Shown: piece by piece, positions 1-12,350 of the stretch | How positions within the stretch are numbered: the stretch's first letter is position 1 | Layout: each line of letters opens with the position of its first letter | Origin: Molanna angustata | Taxonomy: Eukaryota; Arthropoda; Insecta; Trichoptera; Molannidae | Assembly (NCBI GenBank): GCA_963576475.1 | Contig: OY754980.1 | Span: 34,711,431 to 34,775,430 of the forward strand | Direction: 5' to 3' | Length of the DNA: 64,000 bases | Notes under the pieces: generated by a model | Told to the model about the DNA's origin: nothing | The model's input: only the letters and a program-made list of their open reading frames with translations | The model's database searches: none | Translations under genes and position numbers: made by a program

Positions 1-112
1 TTATTAAGAATATAATAGTTTGACACTTAATCTCCAACCATACATACATACCATCATGCTGTTTTCATATTCTGGGTAGGATCAAAGTACTGACCTCCAT
101 ACTACATATATT
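1..112 (-). repeat. Dispersed repeat family E, 5' part
   Basis: Read on the minus strand this matches the start of the repeats at 3687 and 54160: a cctacccagaatatg-type block, then gcatgatggtatgtatg, then a 'gattaagt..caaactatt' block. The gatggtatgtatg segment resembles the 3' tail of the RTE element at 40468-44504. It is cut by the window edge. Confidence 0.55.
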
Positions 113-929
113 ATCTTACATACATCCCTACATGTGTTGTATAAAAAACAAAATATCTTAAAATATTAAATAATTTGTATTTATGGGTTTATAGTTTGGT
201 ACTTATTCTTTAACTATACATACTATCGCTATCGACGCGACGGTTGGATCTCATGTGTTACATGCAACTAGTTCATATATTTATTCTTTCTGCTTTTCAG
301 TGGTTATTTTAAGAATGCAAAGTCTTATCAGTCAATAGATACATATGTACCTACCCAGTATATTTTGGTACAAGATAGGAACATCAATGAACCAATGATA
401 TTGGTCATCTTGTTTATAATATTATGTAGGTAGTAGGTACCTATATTATAATATATTATGTAGGTATATGACGTAGCGTGATGTTTAATTAAATAATATA
501 CTTAATGTCTGTTGAGTGTTCCCTTTTGTCAGACATATGTATGTATCAAATTAATATAACACGATATATTGCGTGCGAAATTCGAATGAATTATTTATAT
601 TATCCTACACTGTGTTAATTAATATTTTTTAAATTTAATAATTGGAAAAACTTTATCTTTACCTCCAGGTAAACGTAAATAATTTGACCATGCCGAGAAT
701 TTATGTAATTGCCCTTTAATTACATATACATATAATGTACTGTAGCTGCGCTCCGGTCAACGAGCTGCAATGTGTATACCATCGATGATTCTCGAAGATT
801 CACGACAATTAACGATGATAAACGAACCACAGACCATCGCTATCGATGCAAGCCAATAAATATTTGGATATGAAAAAACTAAAACTTTGAAATGTCGTTT
901 TAATTTTTGGTATTTAAAGAAGATTGTTA
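113..929. other. No gene seen; AT-rich intergenic DNA
   Basis: AT-rich sequence with scattered tacctacatacata runs. I see no coding pattern, splice signals or clear repeat boundary. Confidence 0.5.
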
Positions 930-1065
930 TTTTTTTTATTATGGATAGATTATATAAAACTAGAATATTTTTCTCCATAACTTAATTCTTCTATATTTGG
1001 CGATGAAATCGGCCGATACAGAATTTGAACTTGAATCGCTCGATTGTAAGACCTGTGCTCCACTT
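930..1065 (-). mobile_element. tRNA-derived SINE fragment
   Basis: On the minus strand a pol III A-box-like motif (tggagcacagg, plus positions 1052-1062) is followed by a B-box-like motif (agttcaaattc, 1021-1031). A 'ccgatttcatcgcc' segment follows, shared with the SINE copy at 63283. Box order and spacing fit a tRNA-derived SINE head. The ends are not resolved. Confidence 0.45.
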
Positions 1066-1112
1066 TCCAACATCGTTTCCACATTCAAACACATAAATTC
1101 TTCTTTCCCTTG

Positions 1113-1230
1113 AAGTAGCTAGGTTGTGAAGGTGGACTATCCTCGGAAGAGGAGGTCCAGTTGTAGACTTTTATCTCTTTAATGGTCTCTCGGGTCTCCC
1201 GGCGTCTATTGCTGTAATTTTCCATCTCTA
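1113..1230. repeat. Short dispersed repeat shared with 9612-9720
   Basis: Contains gaaggtggactatcct, then ggaggtcca, then a conserved block ending near a tctattg motif. The same order occurs at 9612-9720 inside a Helitron. Identity unknown. Confidence 0.5.
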
Positions 1231-2239
1231 TTTACAACATTAGTAATTTTATCATCATACATACGATTGACATAGTCAATTAATCTTTTTACAATAATTG
1301 TTACCACAAAAATATAATTACTTGTAATCAAATTTAATGAGCTTTATTAATGATAATATATCATAAAAGACGATAGTAAATTATTGTTATAAATTAAAAT
1401 AATATATAATCGTGTTCTGCAGGTGTATGTAAAATAATATATTAAAATATAGTGACACAAATTGTCTAATAGTTGAGTCATGAGTGTATAATAAATTTAA
1501 AGGAATATTCGGTTAATTGGTCTTAATACCTGTAACCGGTCCTGTGCAGGAGAATAAATCTGGCGCATTATGGAAAGGACAGGATCGGCTCTGGCGGCAA
1601 TTTACATTTTAGTAATTGAATACCACAACCCACATTTCCATTGTACTAACTACTGCACTGGAAGCTCACCACCTGGAGGACATATGTAGTATTATGAAGG
1701 TACCAACTGAAGGAAATTAGATGATATTATTAGGTTAGTACATCTGCATGGAATTGCTTTTAAACTATTTGTCCAGAAATTATAATAGCCAACCACGATA
1801 TTGGAATAACATTAGATTAAAATGGATCATTTTCATTTGATGAAATGTAGATTTATTAAGATAATGCATTAATTTGACTTTTTCTCAACGCGGTTCAATA
1901 CACGATATTTTAAAATTTAAAATTCAACGATCGATTACTTTAAAATTCAGGCGCCTACAGGGCTTACGACCTGTCATCAGCTGGTTTACATCTCGTTATG
2001 AGTTCCTGGTTCTCCTATTATATTAAACGTCGTTTAATATTGCGTTATTAAAAATTTGTCAAAAAAACATAATTGACTCCAGACAGGGAAAAAATCCAAT
2101 GTTTGCGTATCTTTTAAAAAATATTCGATTTACATACCCTTTTTACCTATAAAAAATCATTGTGGGGGGGAGGGGGGGTGTTGGGAGGTTTAAATTTGTG
2201 GTTTTATGCATTTTTGGATGTGAAATTAAAAACATAAAA
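1231..2239. other. No gene seen
   Basis: AT-rich noncoding DNA. A G-rich run at 2162-2188 has enough GGG tracts to form a G-quadruplex in principle. Nothing else is recognisable. Confidence 0.5.
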
Positions 2240-2399
2240 TGAAATTTGTCGTTGAAAAAAAAGCAGTTCGACCTATCGGGTCATAAACTATCCTATCTTT
2301 CAAGCCGTAACCAACCATACACATTCACAAAATTCGGTTGGGCGGTTTCGGAGATAAGAGTGTACAAACATTGTGACACGAGATTTTAATATATAGAGA
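2240..2399 (-). mobile_element. Helitron-like 5' terminus fragment
   Basis: On the minus strand the fragment begins TCTCTATATATTAAAATC and continues with caatgtttgtac and 'cgaaaccgcccaaccgaat'. It is preceded by A. This is the typical look of a nonautonomous Helitron 5' end (insertion between A and T). No matching CTAG end was found toward lower coordinates, so it is a fragment. Confidence 0.5.
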
Positions 2400-3686
2400 T
2401 TCTCGGTGATGTGAAACATTAATAATAGATTGTACCTACCTACATTGTTGTTGGATTAGGTTATTATATATTATGTAATATCAAATTGAGCGAAAATACT
2501 CGGACTTTATTTTATTAAAAATAAACATTATTTTGAAATTTGAAATTTATTTATTTTTAATACATTGTAAATAAATAAAATAACTGATTATGGTTTTCAC
2601 ACGATGATTGCTTTATTATATTCTTTAAAGTCATAAATTGTAACACCCTTTTCTTAAACCTCACTTGTCTGTGTTTACTGGGATTTTGCGATTGATTTTT
2701 AACTAATTTCCCAACCAGTTAAAGCTGTGTAACTTTCAGAATTTGAGAAACTTTGTTTGACAACTCATGTTAAAACTTCCTTAGGTATACATACATAGGT
2801 GGATGGTGAAATATTATTATTAATGAAGCTACGAGGGCCGAAAATCTCATATCGAAACAATATCTTGTAAAAACATGAATGAAAAAAGCGATTGTAAGGG
2901 AAGATTGAAAATCCTTTCCATTTGCTTGAGGGTTCAGTCAGATTCCTCGGTTAGTCAGTGAGCGAGGTGAGCAAGCTGCTCGCAGCACCGCCTGTGGACG
3001 TGATGGTCATTAATCTGTAGACGAAACACACGATATCTACCTATCTACCTACCAGAGGAGATGGGGGTATAGCGGACTGAGGTTCCTGACTTGAATCTAT
3101 AACTAGGAACATTTGTAATAGGTGACAAAACTACCCCCTACCCCCTCCTCCCTACCCCCTCCACAGCAGGTCTAATGGGAAAGGAAATCACCTCGTCCTT
3201 GTTGACCGTAATTTAAAATGGTTACTTTTGTGAAAGGCTCGCAATAAATTTGGATGAGGGTGATTCAGAAACTATTAATTGAATCAGAGTCTCAGTTGAA
3301 GGTAGGTAGGTACCTAACTATGAATAGTGAATAAGGAGGGAAGGGCACAATCAAATCATCCAAACGTGAAATGTTCCACAGGACTATATTTATGACAGGG
3401 TTAGTAAATTGCTGACACCATATTTGTCTTACGAAAATTTGTTTTATCATTTCACAAAACTGATTTATGTAAGTTCCTTCCATTATTCTGCAGCTATCAC
3501 TTATAACACTGCACGACACCATTTTTTTACCAATAAATTTAATTTACTTAATTGAACGAATGCCTTCAAGGAAACATTTATCGTAATTCCATATGTAGAT
3601 AAATATATAAAAAATATAAAAATTTTGAGATATTTTTTTTCTATATAAATCATGTAGATATGCATTATGCATGTCAGGAAACGATA
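2400..3686. other. No gene seen
   Basis: Noncoding. A pyrimidine-rich tract of repeated ccccct units lies at 3133-3172. The open frame at 3292-3522 has no domain and no coding character. Confidence 0.5.
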
Positions 3687-4062
3687 GAGGTCAGTCCTTT
3701 TTTCCTATCCAAGGGGGCAAGTCTGGTCCGACCGGCTGGTCGGACCAGACTTGTCCCCCAGATTATGAAAACAACACGATGGTATGCATGTAAATTTGGA
3801 GATTTAGTATCAAACTATGGAGAGTTCCCGTAGATATTGTGTGGCGTTTACTGCCATACAAATTCTATGAAACTAGGTCGTCTCTTAAATCTATTTTTTT
3901 TATTTGATTTTTTTGCTGCCCTTAAGTTGGTGATTTTTGACATCAAAGTTTATAAAACCATGAATAATATAGACCTGGTCATACAACTCTCGTGTATCTT
4001 GGCTTAATACTGTCGATTTATTAAGAGAAATAAATTTTCTTGAACGAATCGACAGCCGGATT
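3687..4062 (+). repeat. Dispersed repeat family E copy with internal deletion
   Basis: The first part (ggtcagtcct, gaaaacaacacgatggta, ctgccatacaaatt) matches 54160-54330. The last part (ttggtgatttttgac, cgtgtatcttggctt, gaacgaatcgacag) matches 56999-57195. The middle of the family, present in both other copies, is missing here. Confidence 0.6.
3713..3759. repeat. Strong hairpin, 21-bp GC-rich arms
   Basis: Left arm 3713-3733 and right arm 3738-3759 are inverse complements apart from one bulged T, with a 4-nt loop (ggct). It interrupts the repeat E copy between its 'ttcctatcc' and 'gattatgaaaac' blocks, which are adjacent in the copy at 54160. Confidence 0.85.
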
Positions 4063-4097
4063 TCTAGTTTTTTTTTATATCCGGCGCTGCTCGGGAA

Positions 4098-5073
4098 GCG
4101 TATTTACCTTTCCGTGTTGATTAGGAGGCAAGTACTGCCTCGAATTAGGCACTAGTTTTCTGCGCTAATGCACTTAAAAACTCTTGATGATTCAAGGCAC
4201 GTGTCCTCCAAATGCACACGGTTTAGCAACGCAAACTGTTCCTGCTTATACGTGTTGAATTCAAGGCATTATTGAATATGGAACATAATATAGCCATGAA
4301 GTTCGCGCGCTATTTCAATTCGCTCGCATTTCGTCTGTCACTGTCACATTTGTATTTTGTTCACAGATTATGTATATTATGATAGTCTTTAAGTACCTAC
4401 CTAATATGGAACTGTTAAAGGACATACATACTTGGTGGTATTTTTTACAATTTTAAAATTGTTTATTTATTTATACATCTTCTTGTACATAATATTAACA
4501 AATATAATTGTACACTGGCGGGCTTATTGTCATAAGGCAATTTCTTCCAACCAACCAGATTACAAAGTATAACAACATTGTGTATATACAACAGCAAAAG
4601 AATAAGAGTAAAAGATAAGATAGAAAATATATATTTAATATAAAATTATAAATAACGAAGGGACAAGGATAATTACCGATGTAAAATTCGATGCTCTATA
4701 TCTTGTGACGACATATACCTAGATAAGATTTTACGTTTGCAATATTGTTTCATGAGTACAAATCTTATACAAAAAAAATTGTTTTAACGAATTTTTATGA
4801 TATAATATAGATTAATCTATTAAAACAATAACATTCATACATAAAACATGCCTTTAACACAGCCTTGTAACGCTTAATCAATACGCATGGTAAAATTGAA
4901 TGAACATGAATTGAACACGTATTAGCAGTAAGAGTTTGCGTTGCTTAACCGTGTGCATCTGGAGGACACTTGCCTTGAATTCAACACGAGTTTGTAAGTA
5001 CATAAGCGCAACAAACAAGTGCCTCATTCGAGTCAAAACTTGCCTCCTAATCAACACGGAAAGGTAAATACGC
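4098..5073. mobile_element. Mutator-like nonautonomous DNA transposon, 976 bp
   Basis: The terminal inverted repeats are long (roughly 170 bp, imperfect), starting gcgtatttacctttccgtg at the left and ending with the complement at the right. Flanking target-site duplication is gctcgggaa (4089-4097 and 5074-5082), 9 bp. Long TIRs with a 9-bp duplication are typical of MULEs. There is no transposase frame, so it is nonautonomous. It sits inside the terminal hairpin of NC-A. The superfamily call rests on TSD length and TIR form only. Confidence 0.8.
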
Positions 5074-5183
5074 GCTCGGGAAGCTTAATGTGCAGAAATA
5101 AGATTACTCATCAAGAAAATCGTTTTCTATTTTTTTGACTGTTTATTTATTATGATGTATGTAAATTCAGATTGAGTAAAAAA

Positions 5184-5509
5184 TATCCATCACAGTAAAT
5201 AAGAATTATAATTCCCTCCTTCTGTCCCTTCCTTACAGTCTAAATAATATCCACCACAGTAAATAAGAATTAACATTCCCTCCCTCTGTCCCTTCCTATC
5301 AGTCTAAATAATATCCACCACAGTAAATAAGAATTAACATTCCCTCCCTCTGTCCCTTCCTATCAGTCTAAATAATATCCACCACAGTAAATAAGAATTA
5401 ACATTCCCTCCCTCTGTCCCTTCCTATCAGTCTAAATAATATCCACCACAGTAAATAAGAATTAACATTTCCTTCCTCTGTCCCTTCCTTTCAGTGTAAA
5501 TAATGAAGT
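5184..5509 (+). repeat. 64-bp tandem repeat, about 5 copies
   Basis: Units spaced exactly 64 bp (taaataatatccaccacag at 5241, 5305, 5369, 5433). The middle copies are nearly identical and the outer ones diverged. A single diverged unit occurs in the related NC-A copy near 10390-10450, so the array arose by local amplification inside the transposon. Confidence 0.9.
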
Positions 5510-6500
5510 GGTTTGAATTAAGATTGAATATGATCATATGTAGTGTTGGCAATTAGTACCTAATATGTTTTTTTTATTTAATTTCATTCTAAGCAAATGT
5601 ATATTAAAAGACAGAAAGATGGGTTAAACTATGAAATGTTTTAAAATATTATTGAATATATGTGTTGGAAAAGAGATTAGTGTTGGCCATAACCATAGAC
5701 CTTATAATACTTTAGTATATAAGGTCTTTGGCCATAACCCACACGTTTTAATAAATCTTCATCAGAAACAAATGACATGGGGGACATGTTTTAAAATGTA
5801 ATTAAAACGAGTGGGTTGTGGTCAACACTAAACTCTCCACACCAAAGTTAGCGTTCATATTTTCTTCTTGAAAGATTGACATTCTCTAAATGCATTTTTA
5901 TGAAGTACATTTCTTTTAGATTCTTAAACAAATATAATATTCCCAGAACTAATAAAAGTTTTCACAATACACCATACACAAAAAAACATTGCAACGAAAC
6001 TCATAGTGCGCATTTTGTACATGATACATGTTGAGAAATTTTAAGTAAAATTGCATTACTAGCAAGATGAGCATGTATGAGACAGTGTATCAATGTTGAT
6101 GAGGCGATGTATGTATGTGTCAAGATAGAAGAATGCGGTGTTCGTTTCTCACTGCCAACCCCTCGAGGAAGATAGAAGTGGAGAGTAAAATATACACTTG
6201 TCTATAGAGACACATACAATATCAATATGAAGTTAATGACTAAATTTTCCCATACAGAAGCTATTTTGTTTCTGTTATATACATTTTTCATACAAATATG
6301 AAATTTATTTTACATTGATCTGGCAGACCATAGATTATTTTCTTTAAATTTTGACAATCATTGACTGGATTTTTGATTAATGTATTTTTGTTGTATCAAA
6401 ATTTCAAACAGTATAAAAATACCTCGATTTTCCAAACCGTGAGTGCATTTTAAAAAATTTAAGAAATTAACGGATATCTATGGAAAACTAATCAGCTCTA

Positions 6501-6799
6501 AGTCTATGCTTTTTACATATTTTCGCTACTCCCACCACCACCCGCTCTGCCTATGGGGACTGTAATCGGCCCCTTCACAGAACGCTAAGTGAACGACAAA
6601 AAAAATGCATAGCACGAAAAGTAGCTCATGGAGCCCTCTAGATTAGCAATCTCGGCACCATAGTGCAAAAAGAAACAATCAACGAGTGCGAACAGAAAAT
6701 TCACACCCGTGGACTGTCTATGACCTCAGATCCCCCTACATGCAGACCATCAGAGAAGTGACCAAGATCTCTGGAAATAATTAATTTAACGGGAATCTT
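6501..6799. other. Unassigned stretch
   Basis: Lies between the NC-A copy and an R1 fragment. It has short frames but no motif I can name. It could be a worn LINE tail. Confidence 0.3.
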
Positions 6800-7845
6800 C
6801 TAAAAGTAAGGCACCATATCTATGACAGAAAACCTTAAAAGCTTTATAATTTTTCTTCGAGATCACAAAATCCGCATGACCAATGGGACCTTGAAGAGGC
6901 CCACGGACAGCAACGAGGAGCTCCGATCTATATGAGGACACCATTGGGTGGCAACATTCCCAAAGGATATGTTCCGAAGTTTGGTCCGGGTATTGACAGA
7001 AATGACATGAGGCAGAGGAGGCAATGTTAAATCGGTGAAGATAACTTTTAAAGTTTCCGTGTCCTGTGAAAAATTGGGAAGTTCAAAAGTCTGGAACAAC
7101 CCAGGGAGATTTAAGACGATACCTCACGTCGGGAAAAAATAAGTAGGTAATTCTTCCCACTGAGCAGGCCGTCCAGCGAGTCTGCCAGATGTTCTGCAAA
7201 TTTTCATTTACAGTCCTTTCAACAAAGCCACGTGACACTCGACCCTCTGGAGGGAAGAGAGGAATATTTCCGATCATAGAAGAACAGCCCCGCGTAAGGT
7301 TGAAAACAGCCCCTCTACGCTGAAGTTCCAGATCAAGGGGGGTCATGCCTGTCAAAATTGGCAGTGCTTCAGTGGGACTTGTTCCATATGCTTTGGATAG
7401 AGCGATGAGAGCGAATCGTTGGCCTGAGAGCAAAATTCTACGTATATGTTGAAGTTCACAGGCGTGAGACCAACATCCTGCTGCATAGCAAGCAATGCCG
7501 AGGTAAACTGCCTTATAGAAAAGACAGGATACTTGAAACTGTAAACCCCAGCGTGCCTTGGCGATGTGTGAGATCTTTAAAAAAGCAGACTTAGCTTTGT
7601 CGACACACAATCGAGCATGGTTTTTAAAATTTGGTCCTCTTTCCAGAACAACTCCTAGGCAAGTGATTTGGTCCCGAAAACTCACATTTGTTCCTGAGAA
7701 CTTAATAGACGGCTGTCTACGTAGTAAGCCTTTGAAAACCAAGCCATATGTCTTATTAGGAGCGAAGCAAAGTTTATTTTTTACACCCCAGTCGGAAACT
7801 AAGGAAAGAGCTTGAGTAGCTGAGTTCTCAATAAATCTACGGCTT
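6800..7845 (-). pseudogene. R1-clade LINE ORF2 C-terminal fragment
   Basis: The minus frame 7742-7083 and its overlap with 7099-6863 encode the region after the reverse transcriptase core of an R1-type LINE. It contains LGVVLERGPNFKNH, a thumb region with RWGLQ and LYKAVYLG, then a 'GRITYLFFPDVRYR' segment and a C-terminal zinc-finger-like CHFC..H..C with EHILWEC. One frameshift near 7090 separates the zinc finger from the rest. The coding similarity extends upstream to about 7845, where it stops without endonuclease or RT catalytic residues, so this is a 5'-truncated dead copy. A related fragment lies at 62280-62735. The R1 clade call is from motif recognition. Confidence 0.75.
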
Positions 7846-7854
7846 TTTACATAT

Positions 7855-8110
7855 ATATTATGATGTTAATATGTTGATCGGACTTAGGTATAGTTTCGGC
7901 TGTAGAGAGGACACAAAAAGAATAATCCGTACGCCGTCCGCCATACATACAAACACATCACGACGAAACTCACAGTGTGCACTCTCTACATGATACCCGT
8001 TGAGAAATTGATGTACAAAAAATACGCTTAAAATTATGAAATCATGAATCTCCACTATTACATAGTGTGGAGAGTAAGAAAGTGTTGAAAAGGGTTTGGT
8101 GTGGTCACAA
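7855..8110 (-). repeat. NC-A family fragment (5' part)
   Basis: On the minus strand matches 16780-16960: a gtggagattcatgatttca block, then tttctcaacgggtatcatg, then gtgatgtgtttgtatgtatgg, then gtgtcctctctacagc. Confidence 0.65.
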
Positions 8111-8158
8111 TCGACTCGTTTTTATAAATCGTCATTGAAAGCAATTTCAGCAAGATTT

Positions 8159-8232
8159 GTTGTTGTGTCCTTCAGTCCTAATTGTCGTTGTGTCCTTTAG
8201 TTCTTATTGTCGTTGTGTCCTTCAGTCCTAAT
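8159..8232 (+). repeat. 27-bp tandem repeat, 3 copies
   Basis: Three copies of a unit containing ttgtgtccttcagtcctaat, the middle one with several substitutions. Confidence 0.8.
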
Positions 8233-8239
8233 TGAATGA

Positions 8240-9445
8240 AATCCACGTTTTCAAAAAAAAAAAAATTAGTTAAAAACATAAAAAATCTTTCTTGGTTCTC
8301 GCTTACGACATGAACGCGAACAAAGAAAAAAATATACATCCATGTTACATATACCTACATCTACATAGCAACATACATACCTATATATTACACTACACAC
8401 TTAAATATAATTAAGAGTATTTTTGATCGTTAAAATGGTAACGAAAATCAACTAAATGTTAATATTGTTTGGAAACATTTTGTATGAAAAATGGCGACAT
8501 TTACACAGAAAATACTTATATGAAAATTAGTTAAAACATTATTTAATGAAATAATCACCAGCTTTTCTCTCAAACTCTAAACTAGAGATACTTGAAATAT
8601 ATATTTTATTCATGTAAATATGTACATTTGGCTTTAATGTAAACAAATATTTGCCCATTAAAGAGTAGATTTTCATCATTTTTTTCTTAATAATTTGAAC
8701 GAAAATTGTCGATTAAATGAAAAATAACCAAATTAAACATTGAAAAGTTGAAAAGTTTACATAGAATATATAAATAATTATTTTATATTAAAAATAGGTA
8801 TTCTAAGACATGATATATGTATAGGTACAATGCTGTATAAAATATCCGATTCAGAGAGAATAGCATTTGAAGATAATGTAAGAAGAGGAATGTGAAGAGA
8901 TTTGTAAGAAAAATCTTCGACCCTCATATGTCACCATCATAGATTTGTTAAAGCTATTGTCATTTCTCTTTCATTTTATCAAATAATTGAATCTCCTGTA
9001 TGTTAGTACCTACATCACGTGTATTCACACAGACCTTCGCCTTTGCAACATGTTAATACCTACATATACATACATAATCTATAGATAGACATTATGTTTT
9101 TATGTACACATATTGCAATTTGTAACGAATGGATACCACTAATAATACATTTCAAATAGTTTCTCATAATTAGATTCATTAATTGATTTTCAAAGTTAAG
9201 GTTATATTCAGACTGTTCAAAATTAGATCTCTTCTAAGTGTCATGCCTGCTGATGCATGATTGTGTTCATTAACAATTAATCTACTATTTTGATACCTAT
9301 CCCTCAAAATGCTCCAAGCTATTTCGTCGTATTAATTATTCTTCATCGTTCCGTGTTTGTTTATTTTGCAATTATGGAAATGTGATTTTTTTTAGATATC
9401 AGCAATCGATTAAACTAAAATAAATATTTATTAAGTTTGTTAAAA
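8240..9445. other. No gene seen
   Basis: AT-rich DNA without coding character or a recognised repeat. Confidence 0.5.
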
Positions 9446-10183
9446 TCTATATTATAAATGTCAATGTTTGTATGTACGTTATGCGCTTCAAAACCGTTGA
9501 TCCGATTGCAATTGAATTTATGGAGTTGTCAAACGTTTAACCGAGACGGTAACTGGATTCAAACATTTTTCATTTTCTATTCTTCATCGAGTACCTATTA
9601 GGTCATTTGACTTTTGAAGGTGGACTATCCTGAGAGAAGGAGGTCCAACTGTCCTTCTATCTATTCGCAGGTGTTCCGGGTGGTCTTCTATTGTTGGTTA
9701 TTTCTGTCTTTGCAATTTTAACAATTCTATTGTCGTTCATGAGTTCGACGTGGACTCTCCAAATGCGAACACTAAACTACACTTTTTTACTAATTTCATA
9801 TCTCACAACGGAATCTAAAGAAAATGATCGACATAGGAATACGAACATAAATTTAATGTTATGTGACTTTCTCTATAGAGGGATGGAGGAGATGGGAGGA
9901 ACTGAAAGGAGGGAGAAGGCATTGAAGGAATGGAAGGTACTAAAATAACTTGAGGTACTGTAGGTACTGAAGGGTCTGATGGGATGAAAGTGACAAGAGG
10001 AACTGAAGGAAGGCAGAAGGCACTGTAGGGACAGGATGTACTGAAGGGTCTCAAGGTGTTTAAGGTTTGGAAGGATGGAGCAGACGGGAGACACTGAAGG
10101 GAGGTAGGAGGCACTGAAGAGGCTAACGCGTCGGAATGCAAGCCCTAGCTTAGAAGCTGAGCGTAGCGATGCTTCTCAGCTAG
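9446..10183 (+). mobile_element. Nonautonomous Helitron, 738 bp
   Basis: Starts TCTATATTATAAATGTCAA directly after A. It ends with hairpin arms agaagc..gcttct, then cagCTAG, directly before T. 5' TC, a hairpin near a 3' CTAG and A/T flanks are the Helitron hallmarks. The interior holds the short repeat shared with 1113-1230 and a purine-rich block of degenerate gaggcactgaagg-type units (9885-10110). No Rep/helicase frame is present. Confidence 0.75.
9612..9720. repeat. Short dispersed repeat shared with 1113-1230
   Basis: gaaggtggactatcct, then ggaggtcca, in the same order as at 1113. It lies inside the Helitron, so it may be Helitron sequence or captured DNA. Confidence 0.5.
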
Positions 10184-10314
10184 TAACCAATACCTAATAC
10201 ATACTTACGAATGCTTATATTCAATTACATTTTAAACCAGTTTCCGTGGTCCTGATGGTCCAACATTCCTGATTTTTTATTCACACTTACTTCCAATAAA
10301 AGTACTTCAGTAAA

Positions 10315-10575
10315 AACAAATGGGTTGTGGCCAACTTTACACACTTTACAATACTTATATTCAATCTAATTTTAAACCATTTACCATAGTCCATTTTTTT
10401 AGACTGAAGGAACAGGAAACACTGATAGGAGGGACGGGAGAGATGGAGGGCACTTATTTTTAAAAACTTCCATATTATTTACGTGTGTTAATTTTTTACT
10501 AACTGTTTTTCTTAATGAGTAGTTAAGCTTATTGCTTCACATTTACCTTCCCGAGCAGCGCCGGGTATAAAAAGC
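10315..10575 (+). repeat. NC-A family 3' terminal fragment
   Basis: atgggttgtggccaac, then ttaaaccatttaccatagtcc, one diverged 64-bp-type unit, and the terminus cttcccgagcagcgccggg followed by tataaaaagc. It is colinear with 4063-5520 read on the other strand, but has neither the Mutator-like insertion nor the tandem expansion. Confidence 0.7.
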
Positions 10576-11744
10576 AAAGTAATATAATATGTGAAGATAA
10601 ATACATAGTTTCACTACCTAGCGAGTGATGTGCTGTGATATACATAAGAGGTAGGTACATACATTGTAAAATAATAGGTTTATCGTTGGTACATTGCAGT
10701 CATTGTTATGTATGTTCGTGGTTTTGTACAAGGGCGTTCCAGGCAGTTAGTAAATGGATATGGTTCCATTACAGAAGGTTTTCTCCATCACTGCTACAGA
10801 ACTGACTGAAAGAATTCCACCACCCGACTCCCTAATAAATAGTTAGAAACGATTATGAAGGCAATTTCTCATTTCCGATGTAGAATGGTGTCGTTTACGC
10901 ATTACGGGCTTACGCTTTATGCGTATCATATTATGAAACTACTTTGAAGAAGCCATTTTGAAATAATTTCCCACTAAGTGTTGTTGTAAATTAAAAGCCT
11001 TTAAAGGTGACAGTTATTTAGTTTGTCACACTTTAATAGCGCACGATAAATCTAACGACAGCGCCATAACGACTAGTGAAAACTAAAATCACAATAGTTG
11101 GGTACACCAACCTATGTATGTAATGTAGGTTGGAATGTAACAACCGATAACTTAATATGTTTTTTACAAATGAACTCATTGCAAAAGTCCAGACATTAGT
11201 TACATTGTCAATTTGTTACAAAAACACCAAATTATCGTCTACGAATCTTTTCCATAAAAATATTGTTTTTTATGAAGTTCGATGACTTTTGATCTGTTTT
11301 ATAAGATTATCCGGGGAAGATTATTCATCACAGAAAATTGTCTACTCTTTTACGATTGATTTCGATTTTGTTAAATTTATGTACCTATCACTTTTAATTT
11401 GATTATATTATTAAAATTATAACAGTCTTAACCCCAAATCGAGTCTTAGCGTCCAATTCTATTAGTCATCAGCCGCTGTTCTTCAGTTGGTGACTGACGG
11501 GAGGAGTGCCTCATCTCGATCATCCAAGCCTGAGATGTAAAAACCTCTTAATCTTGAGAGAATATCTGATTAAAATTCAATATTTATCAGATATTTCTCT
11601 TAACAATTCGATCCCGTTTGCTATAAAAGCCTAAGAAGAAAAAAATATTTTATTTTTAGGAAACGGATTAAAAACATTTATTTTGATATATTTTAATCCC
11701 CCTACTACGGAATAATAAAGAGACGATTTAACAAAAATTTTAAA
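10576..11744. other. No gene seen
   Basis: Noncoding, moderately AT-rich. No repeat boundary or open frame with coding character. Confidence 0.5.
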
Positions 11745-12350
11745 CGTTATTTTTTATCAATTTCTCAACGAGTATGATGTAGATAGTGCAAACTATGATT
11801 TTTGTCGTGATATGTTTGTATAAAAGGCGAACGCCGTTTCCTTTTTGTGTCCTTTCTACAGCCTAAACGATCAGCAGCCGATCGACTTCATATGGATATC
11901 ATATGATGTGTAAACTTAGAGATGATTAGTTTTCTATTTAGGTATATCCGCTGATTTCTTTTGTATGATTTAATCTGTCAAAACTTCGAAATACTCTCAC
12001 GGTCATGTAAATCGAGATTCTTTGACTTTATTTGTATCATTGATAAAAAATAAAGAAACTCTTCAAAAATACATAAAGGAATTGTGAAGCTTTAGAGGAA
12101 AAAAATGTATGGTATTTTATAAAAAGTGTGATTATTGCTTGTTTGTATGAAAAAAAGATATGACAGAAGTACATGAAATGGCTTCTGTATGGAAATATTG
12201 AGTTATCGACACCATAATGATAATATAATAAATTACTACTGTATGTTTTACTATTGTACTATTACTATTGCACTTTGAAATCTTGAAATTAATTTGTGAC
12301 AAAATAAAATGCTGGAACAAATATGAAAAAAGCAAAACTTATTCAGACTA
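11745..12350 (+). repeat. NC-A family fragment
   Basis: Colinear with 16780 onward and 37320-38140: a tttctcaacgagtatgatg block, gtgtcctttctacagcc, gatgattagttttctattt, 'tctcacggtc', atggcttctgtatgg. It is diverged and has single units of the sequences that are tandemly amplified at 37544 and 38135. Confidence 0.6.

Larger units (their letters stand above)
4063..6500 (-). mobile_element. Helitron-like noncoding repeat family NC-A, long copy
   Basis: Minus orientation. The 3' end (low coordinate) has cccgagcagcgccgg, able to form a small hairpin, then an A-rich spacer and CTAG (4064-4067), as in Helitrons. Going 5' it contains the 64-bp tandem array, the gagtgggttgtgg block, the 'tcttgaaaggttga' block and the agctgattagttttccat block near 6490. 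The same blocks occur in order at 11745, 16780/37270 and 39890/44505. It is split by the insertion at 4098-5073. Confidence 0.65.

Noticed and set aside
9815..10141. Pro/Ser-rich minus-strand frames
   Set aside because: Low-complexity purine-rich array inside a Helitron; no start context or homologous domain.
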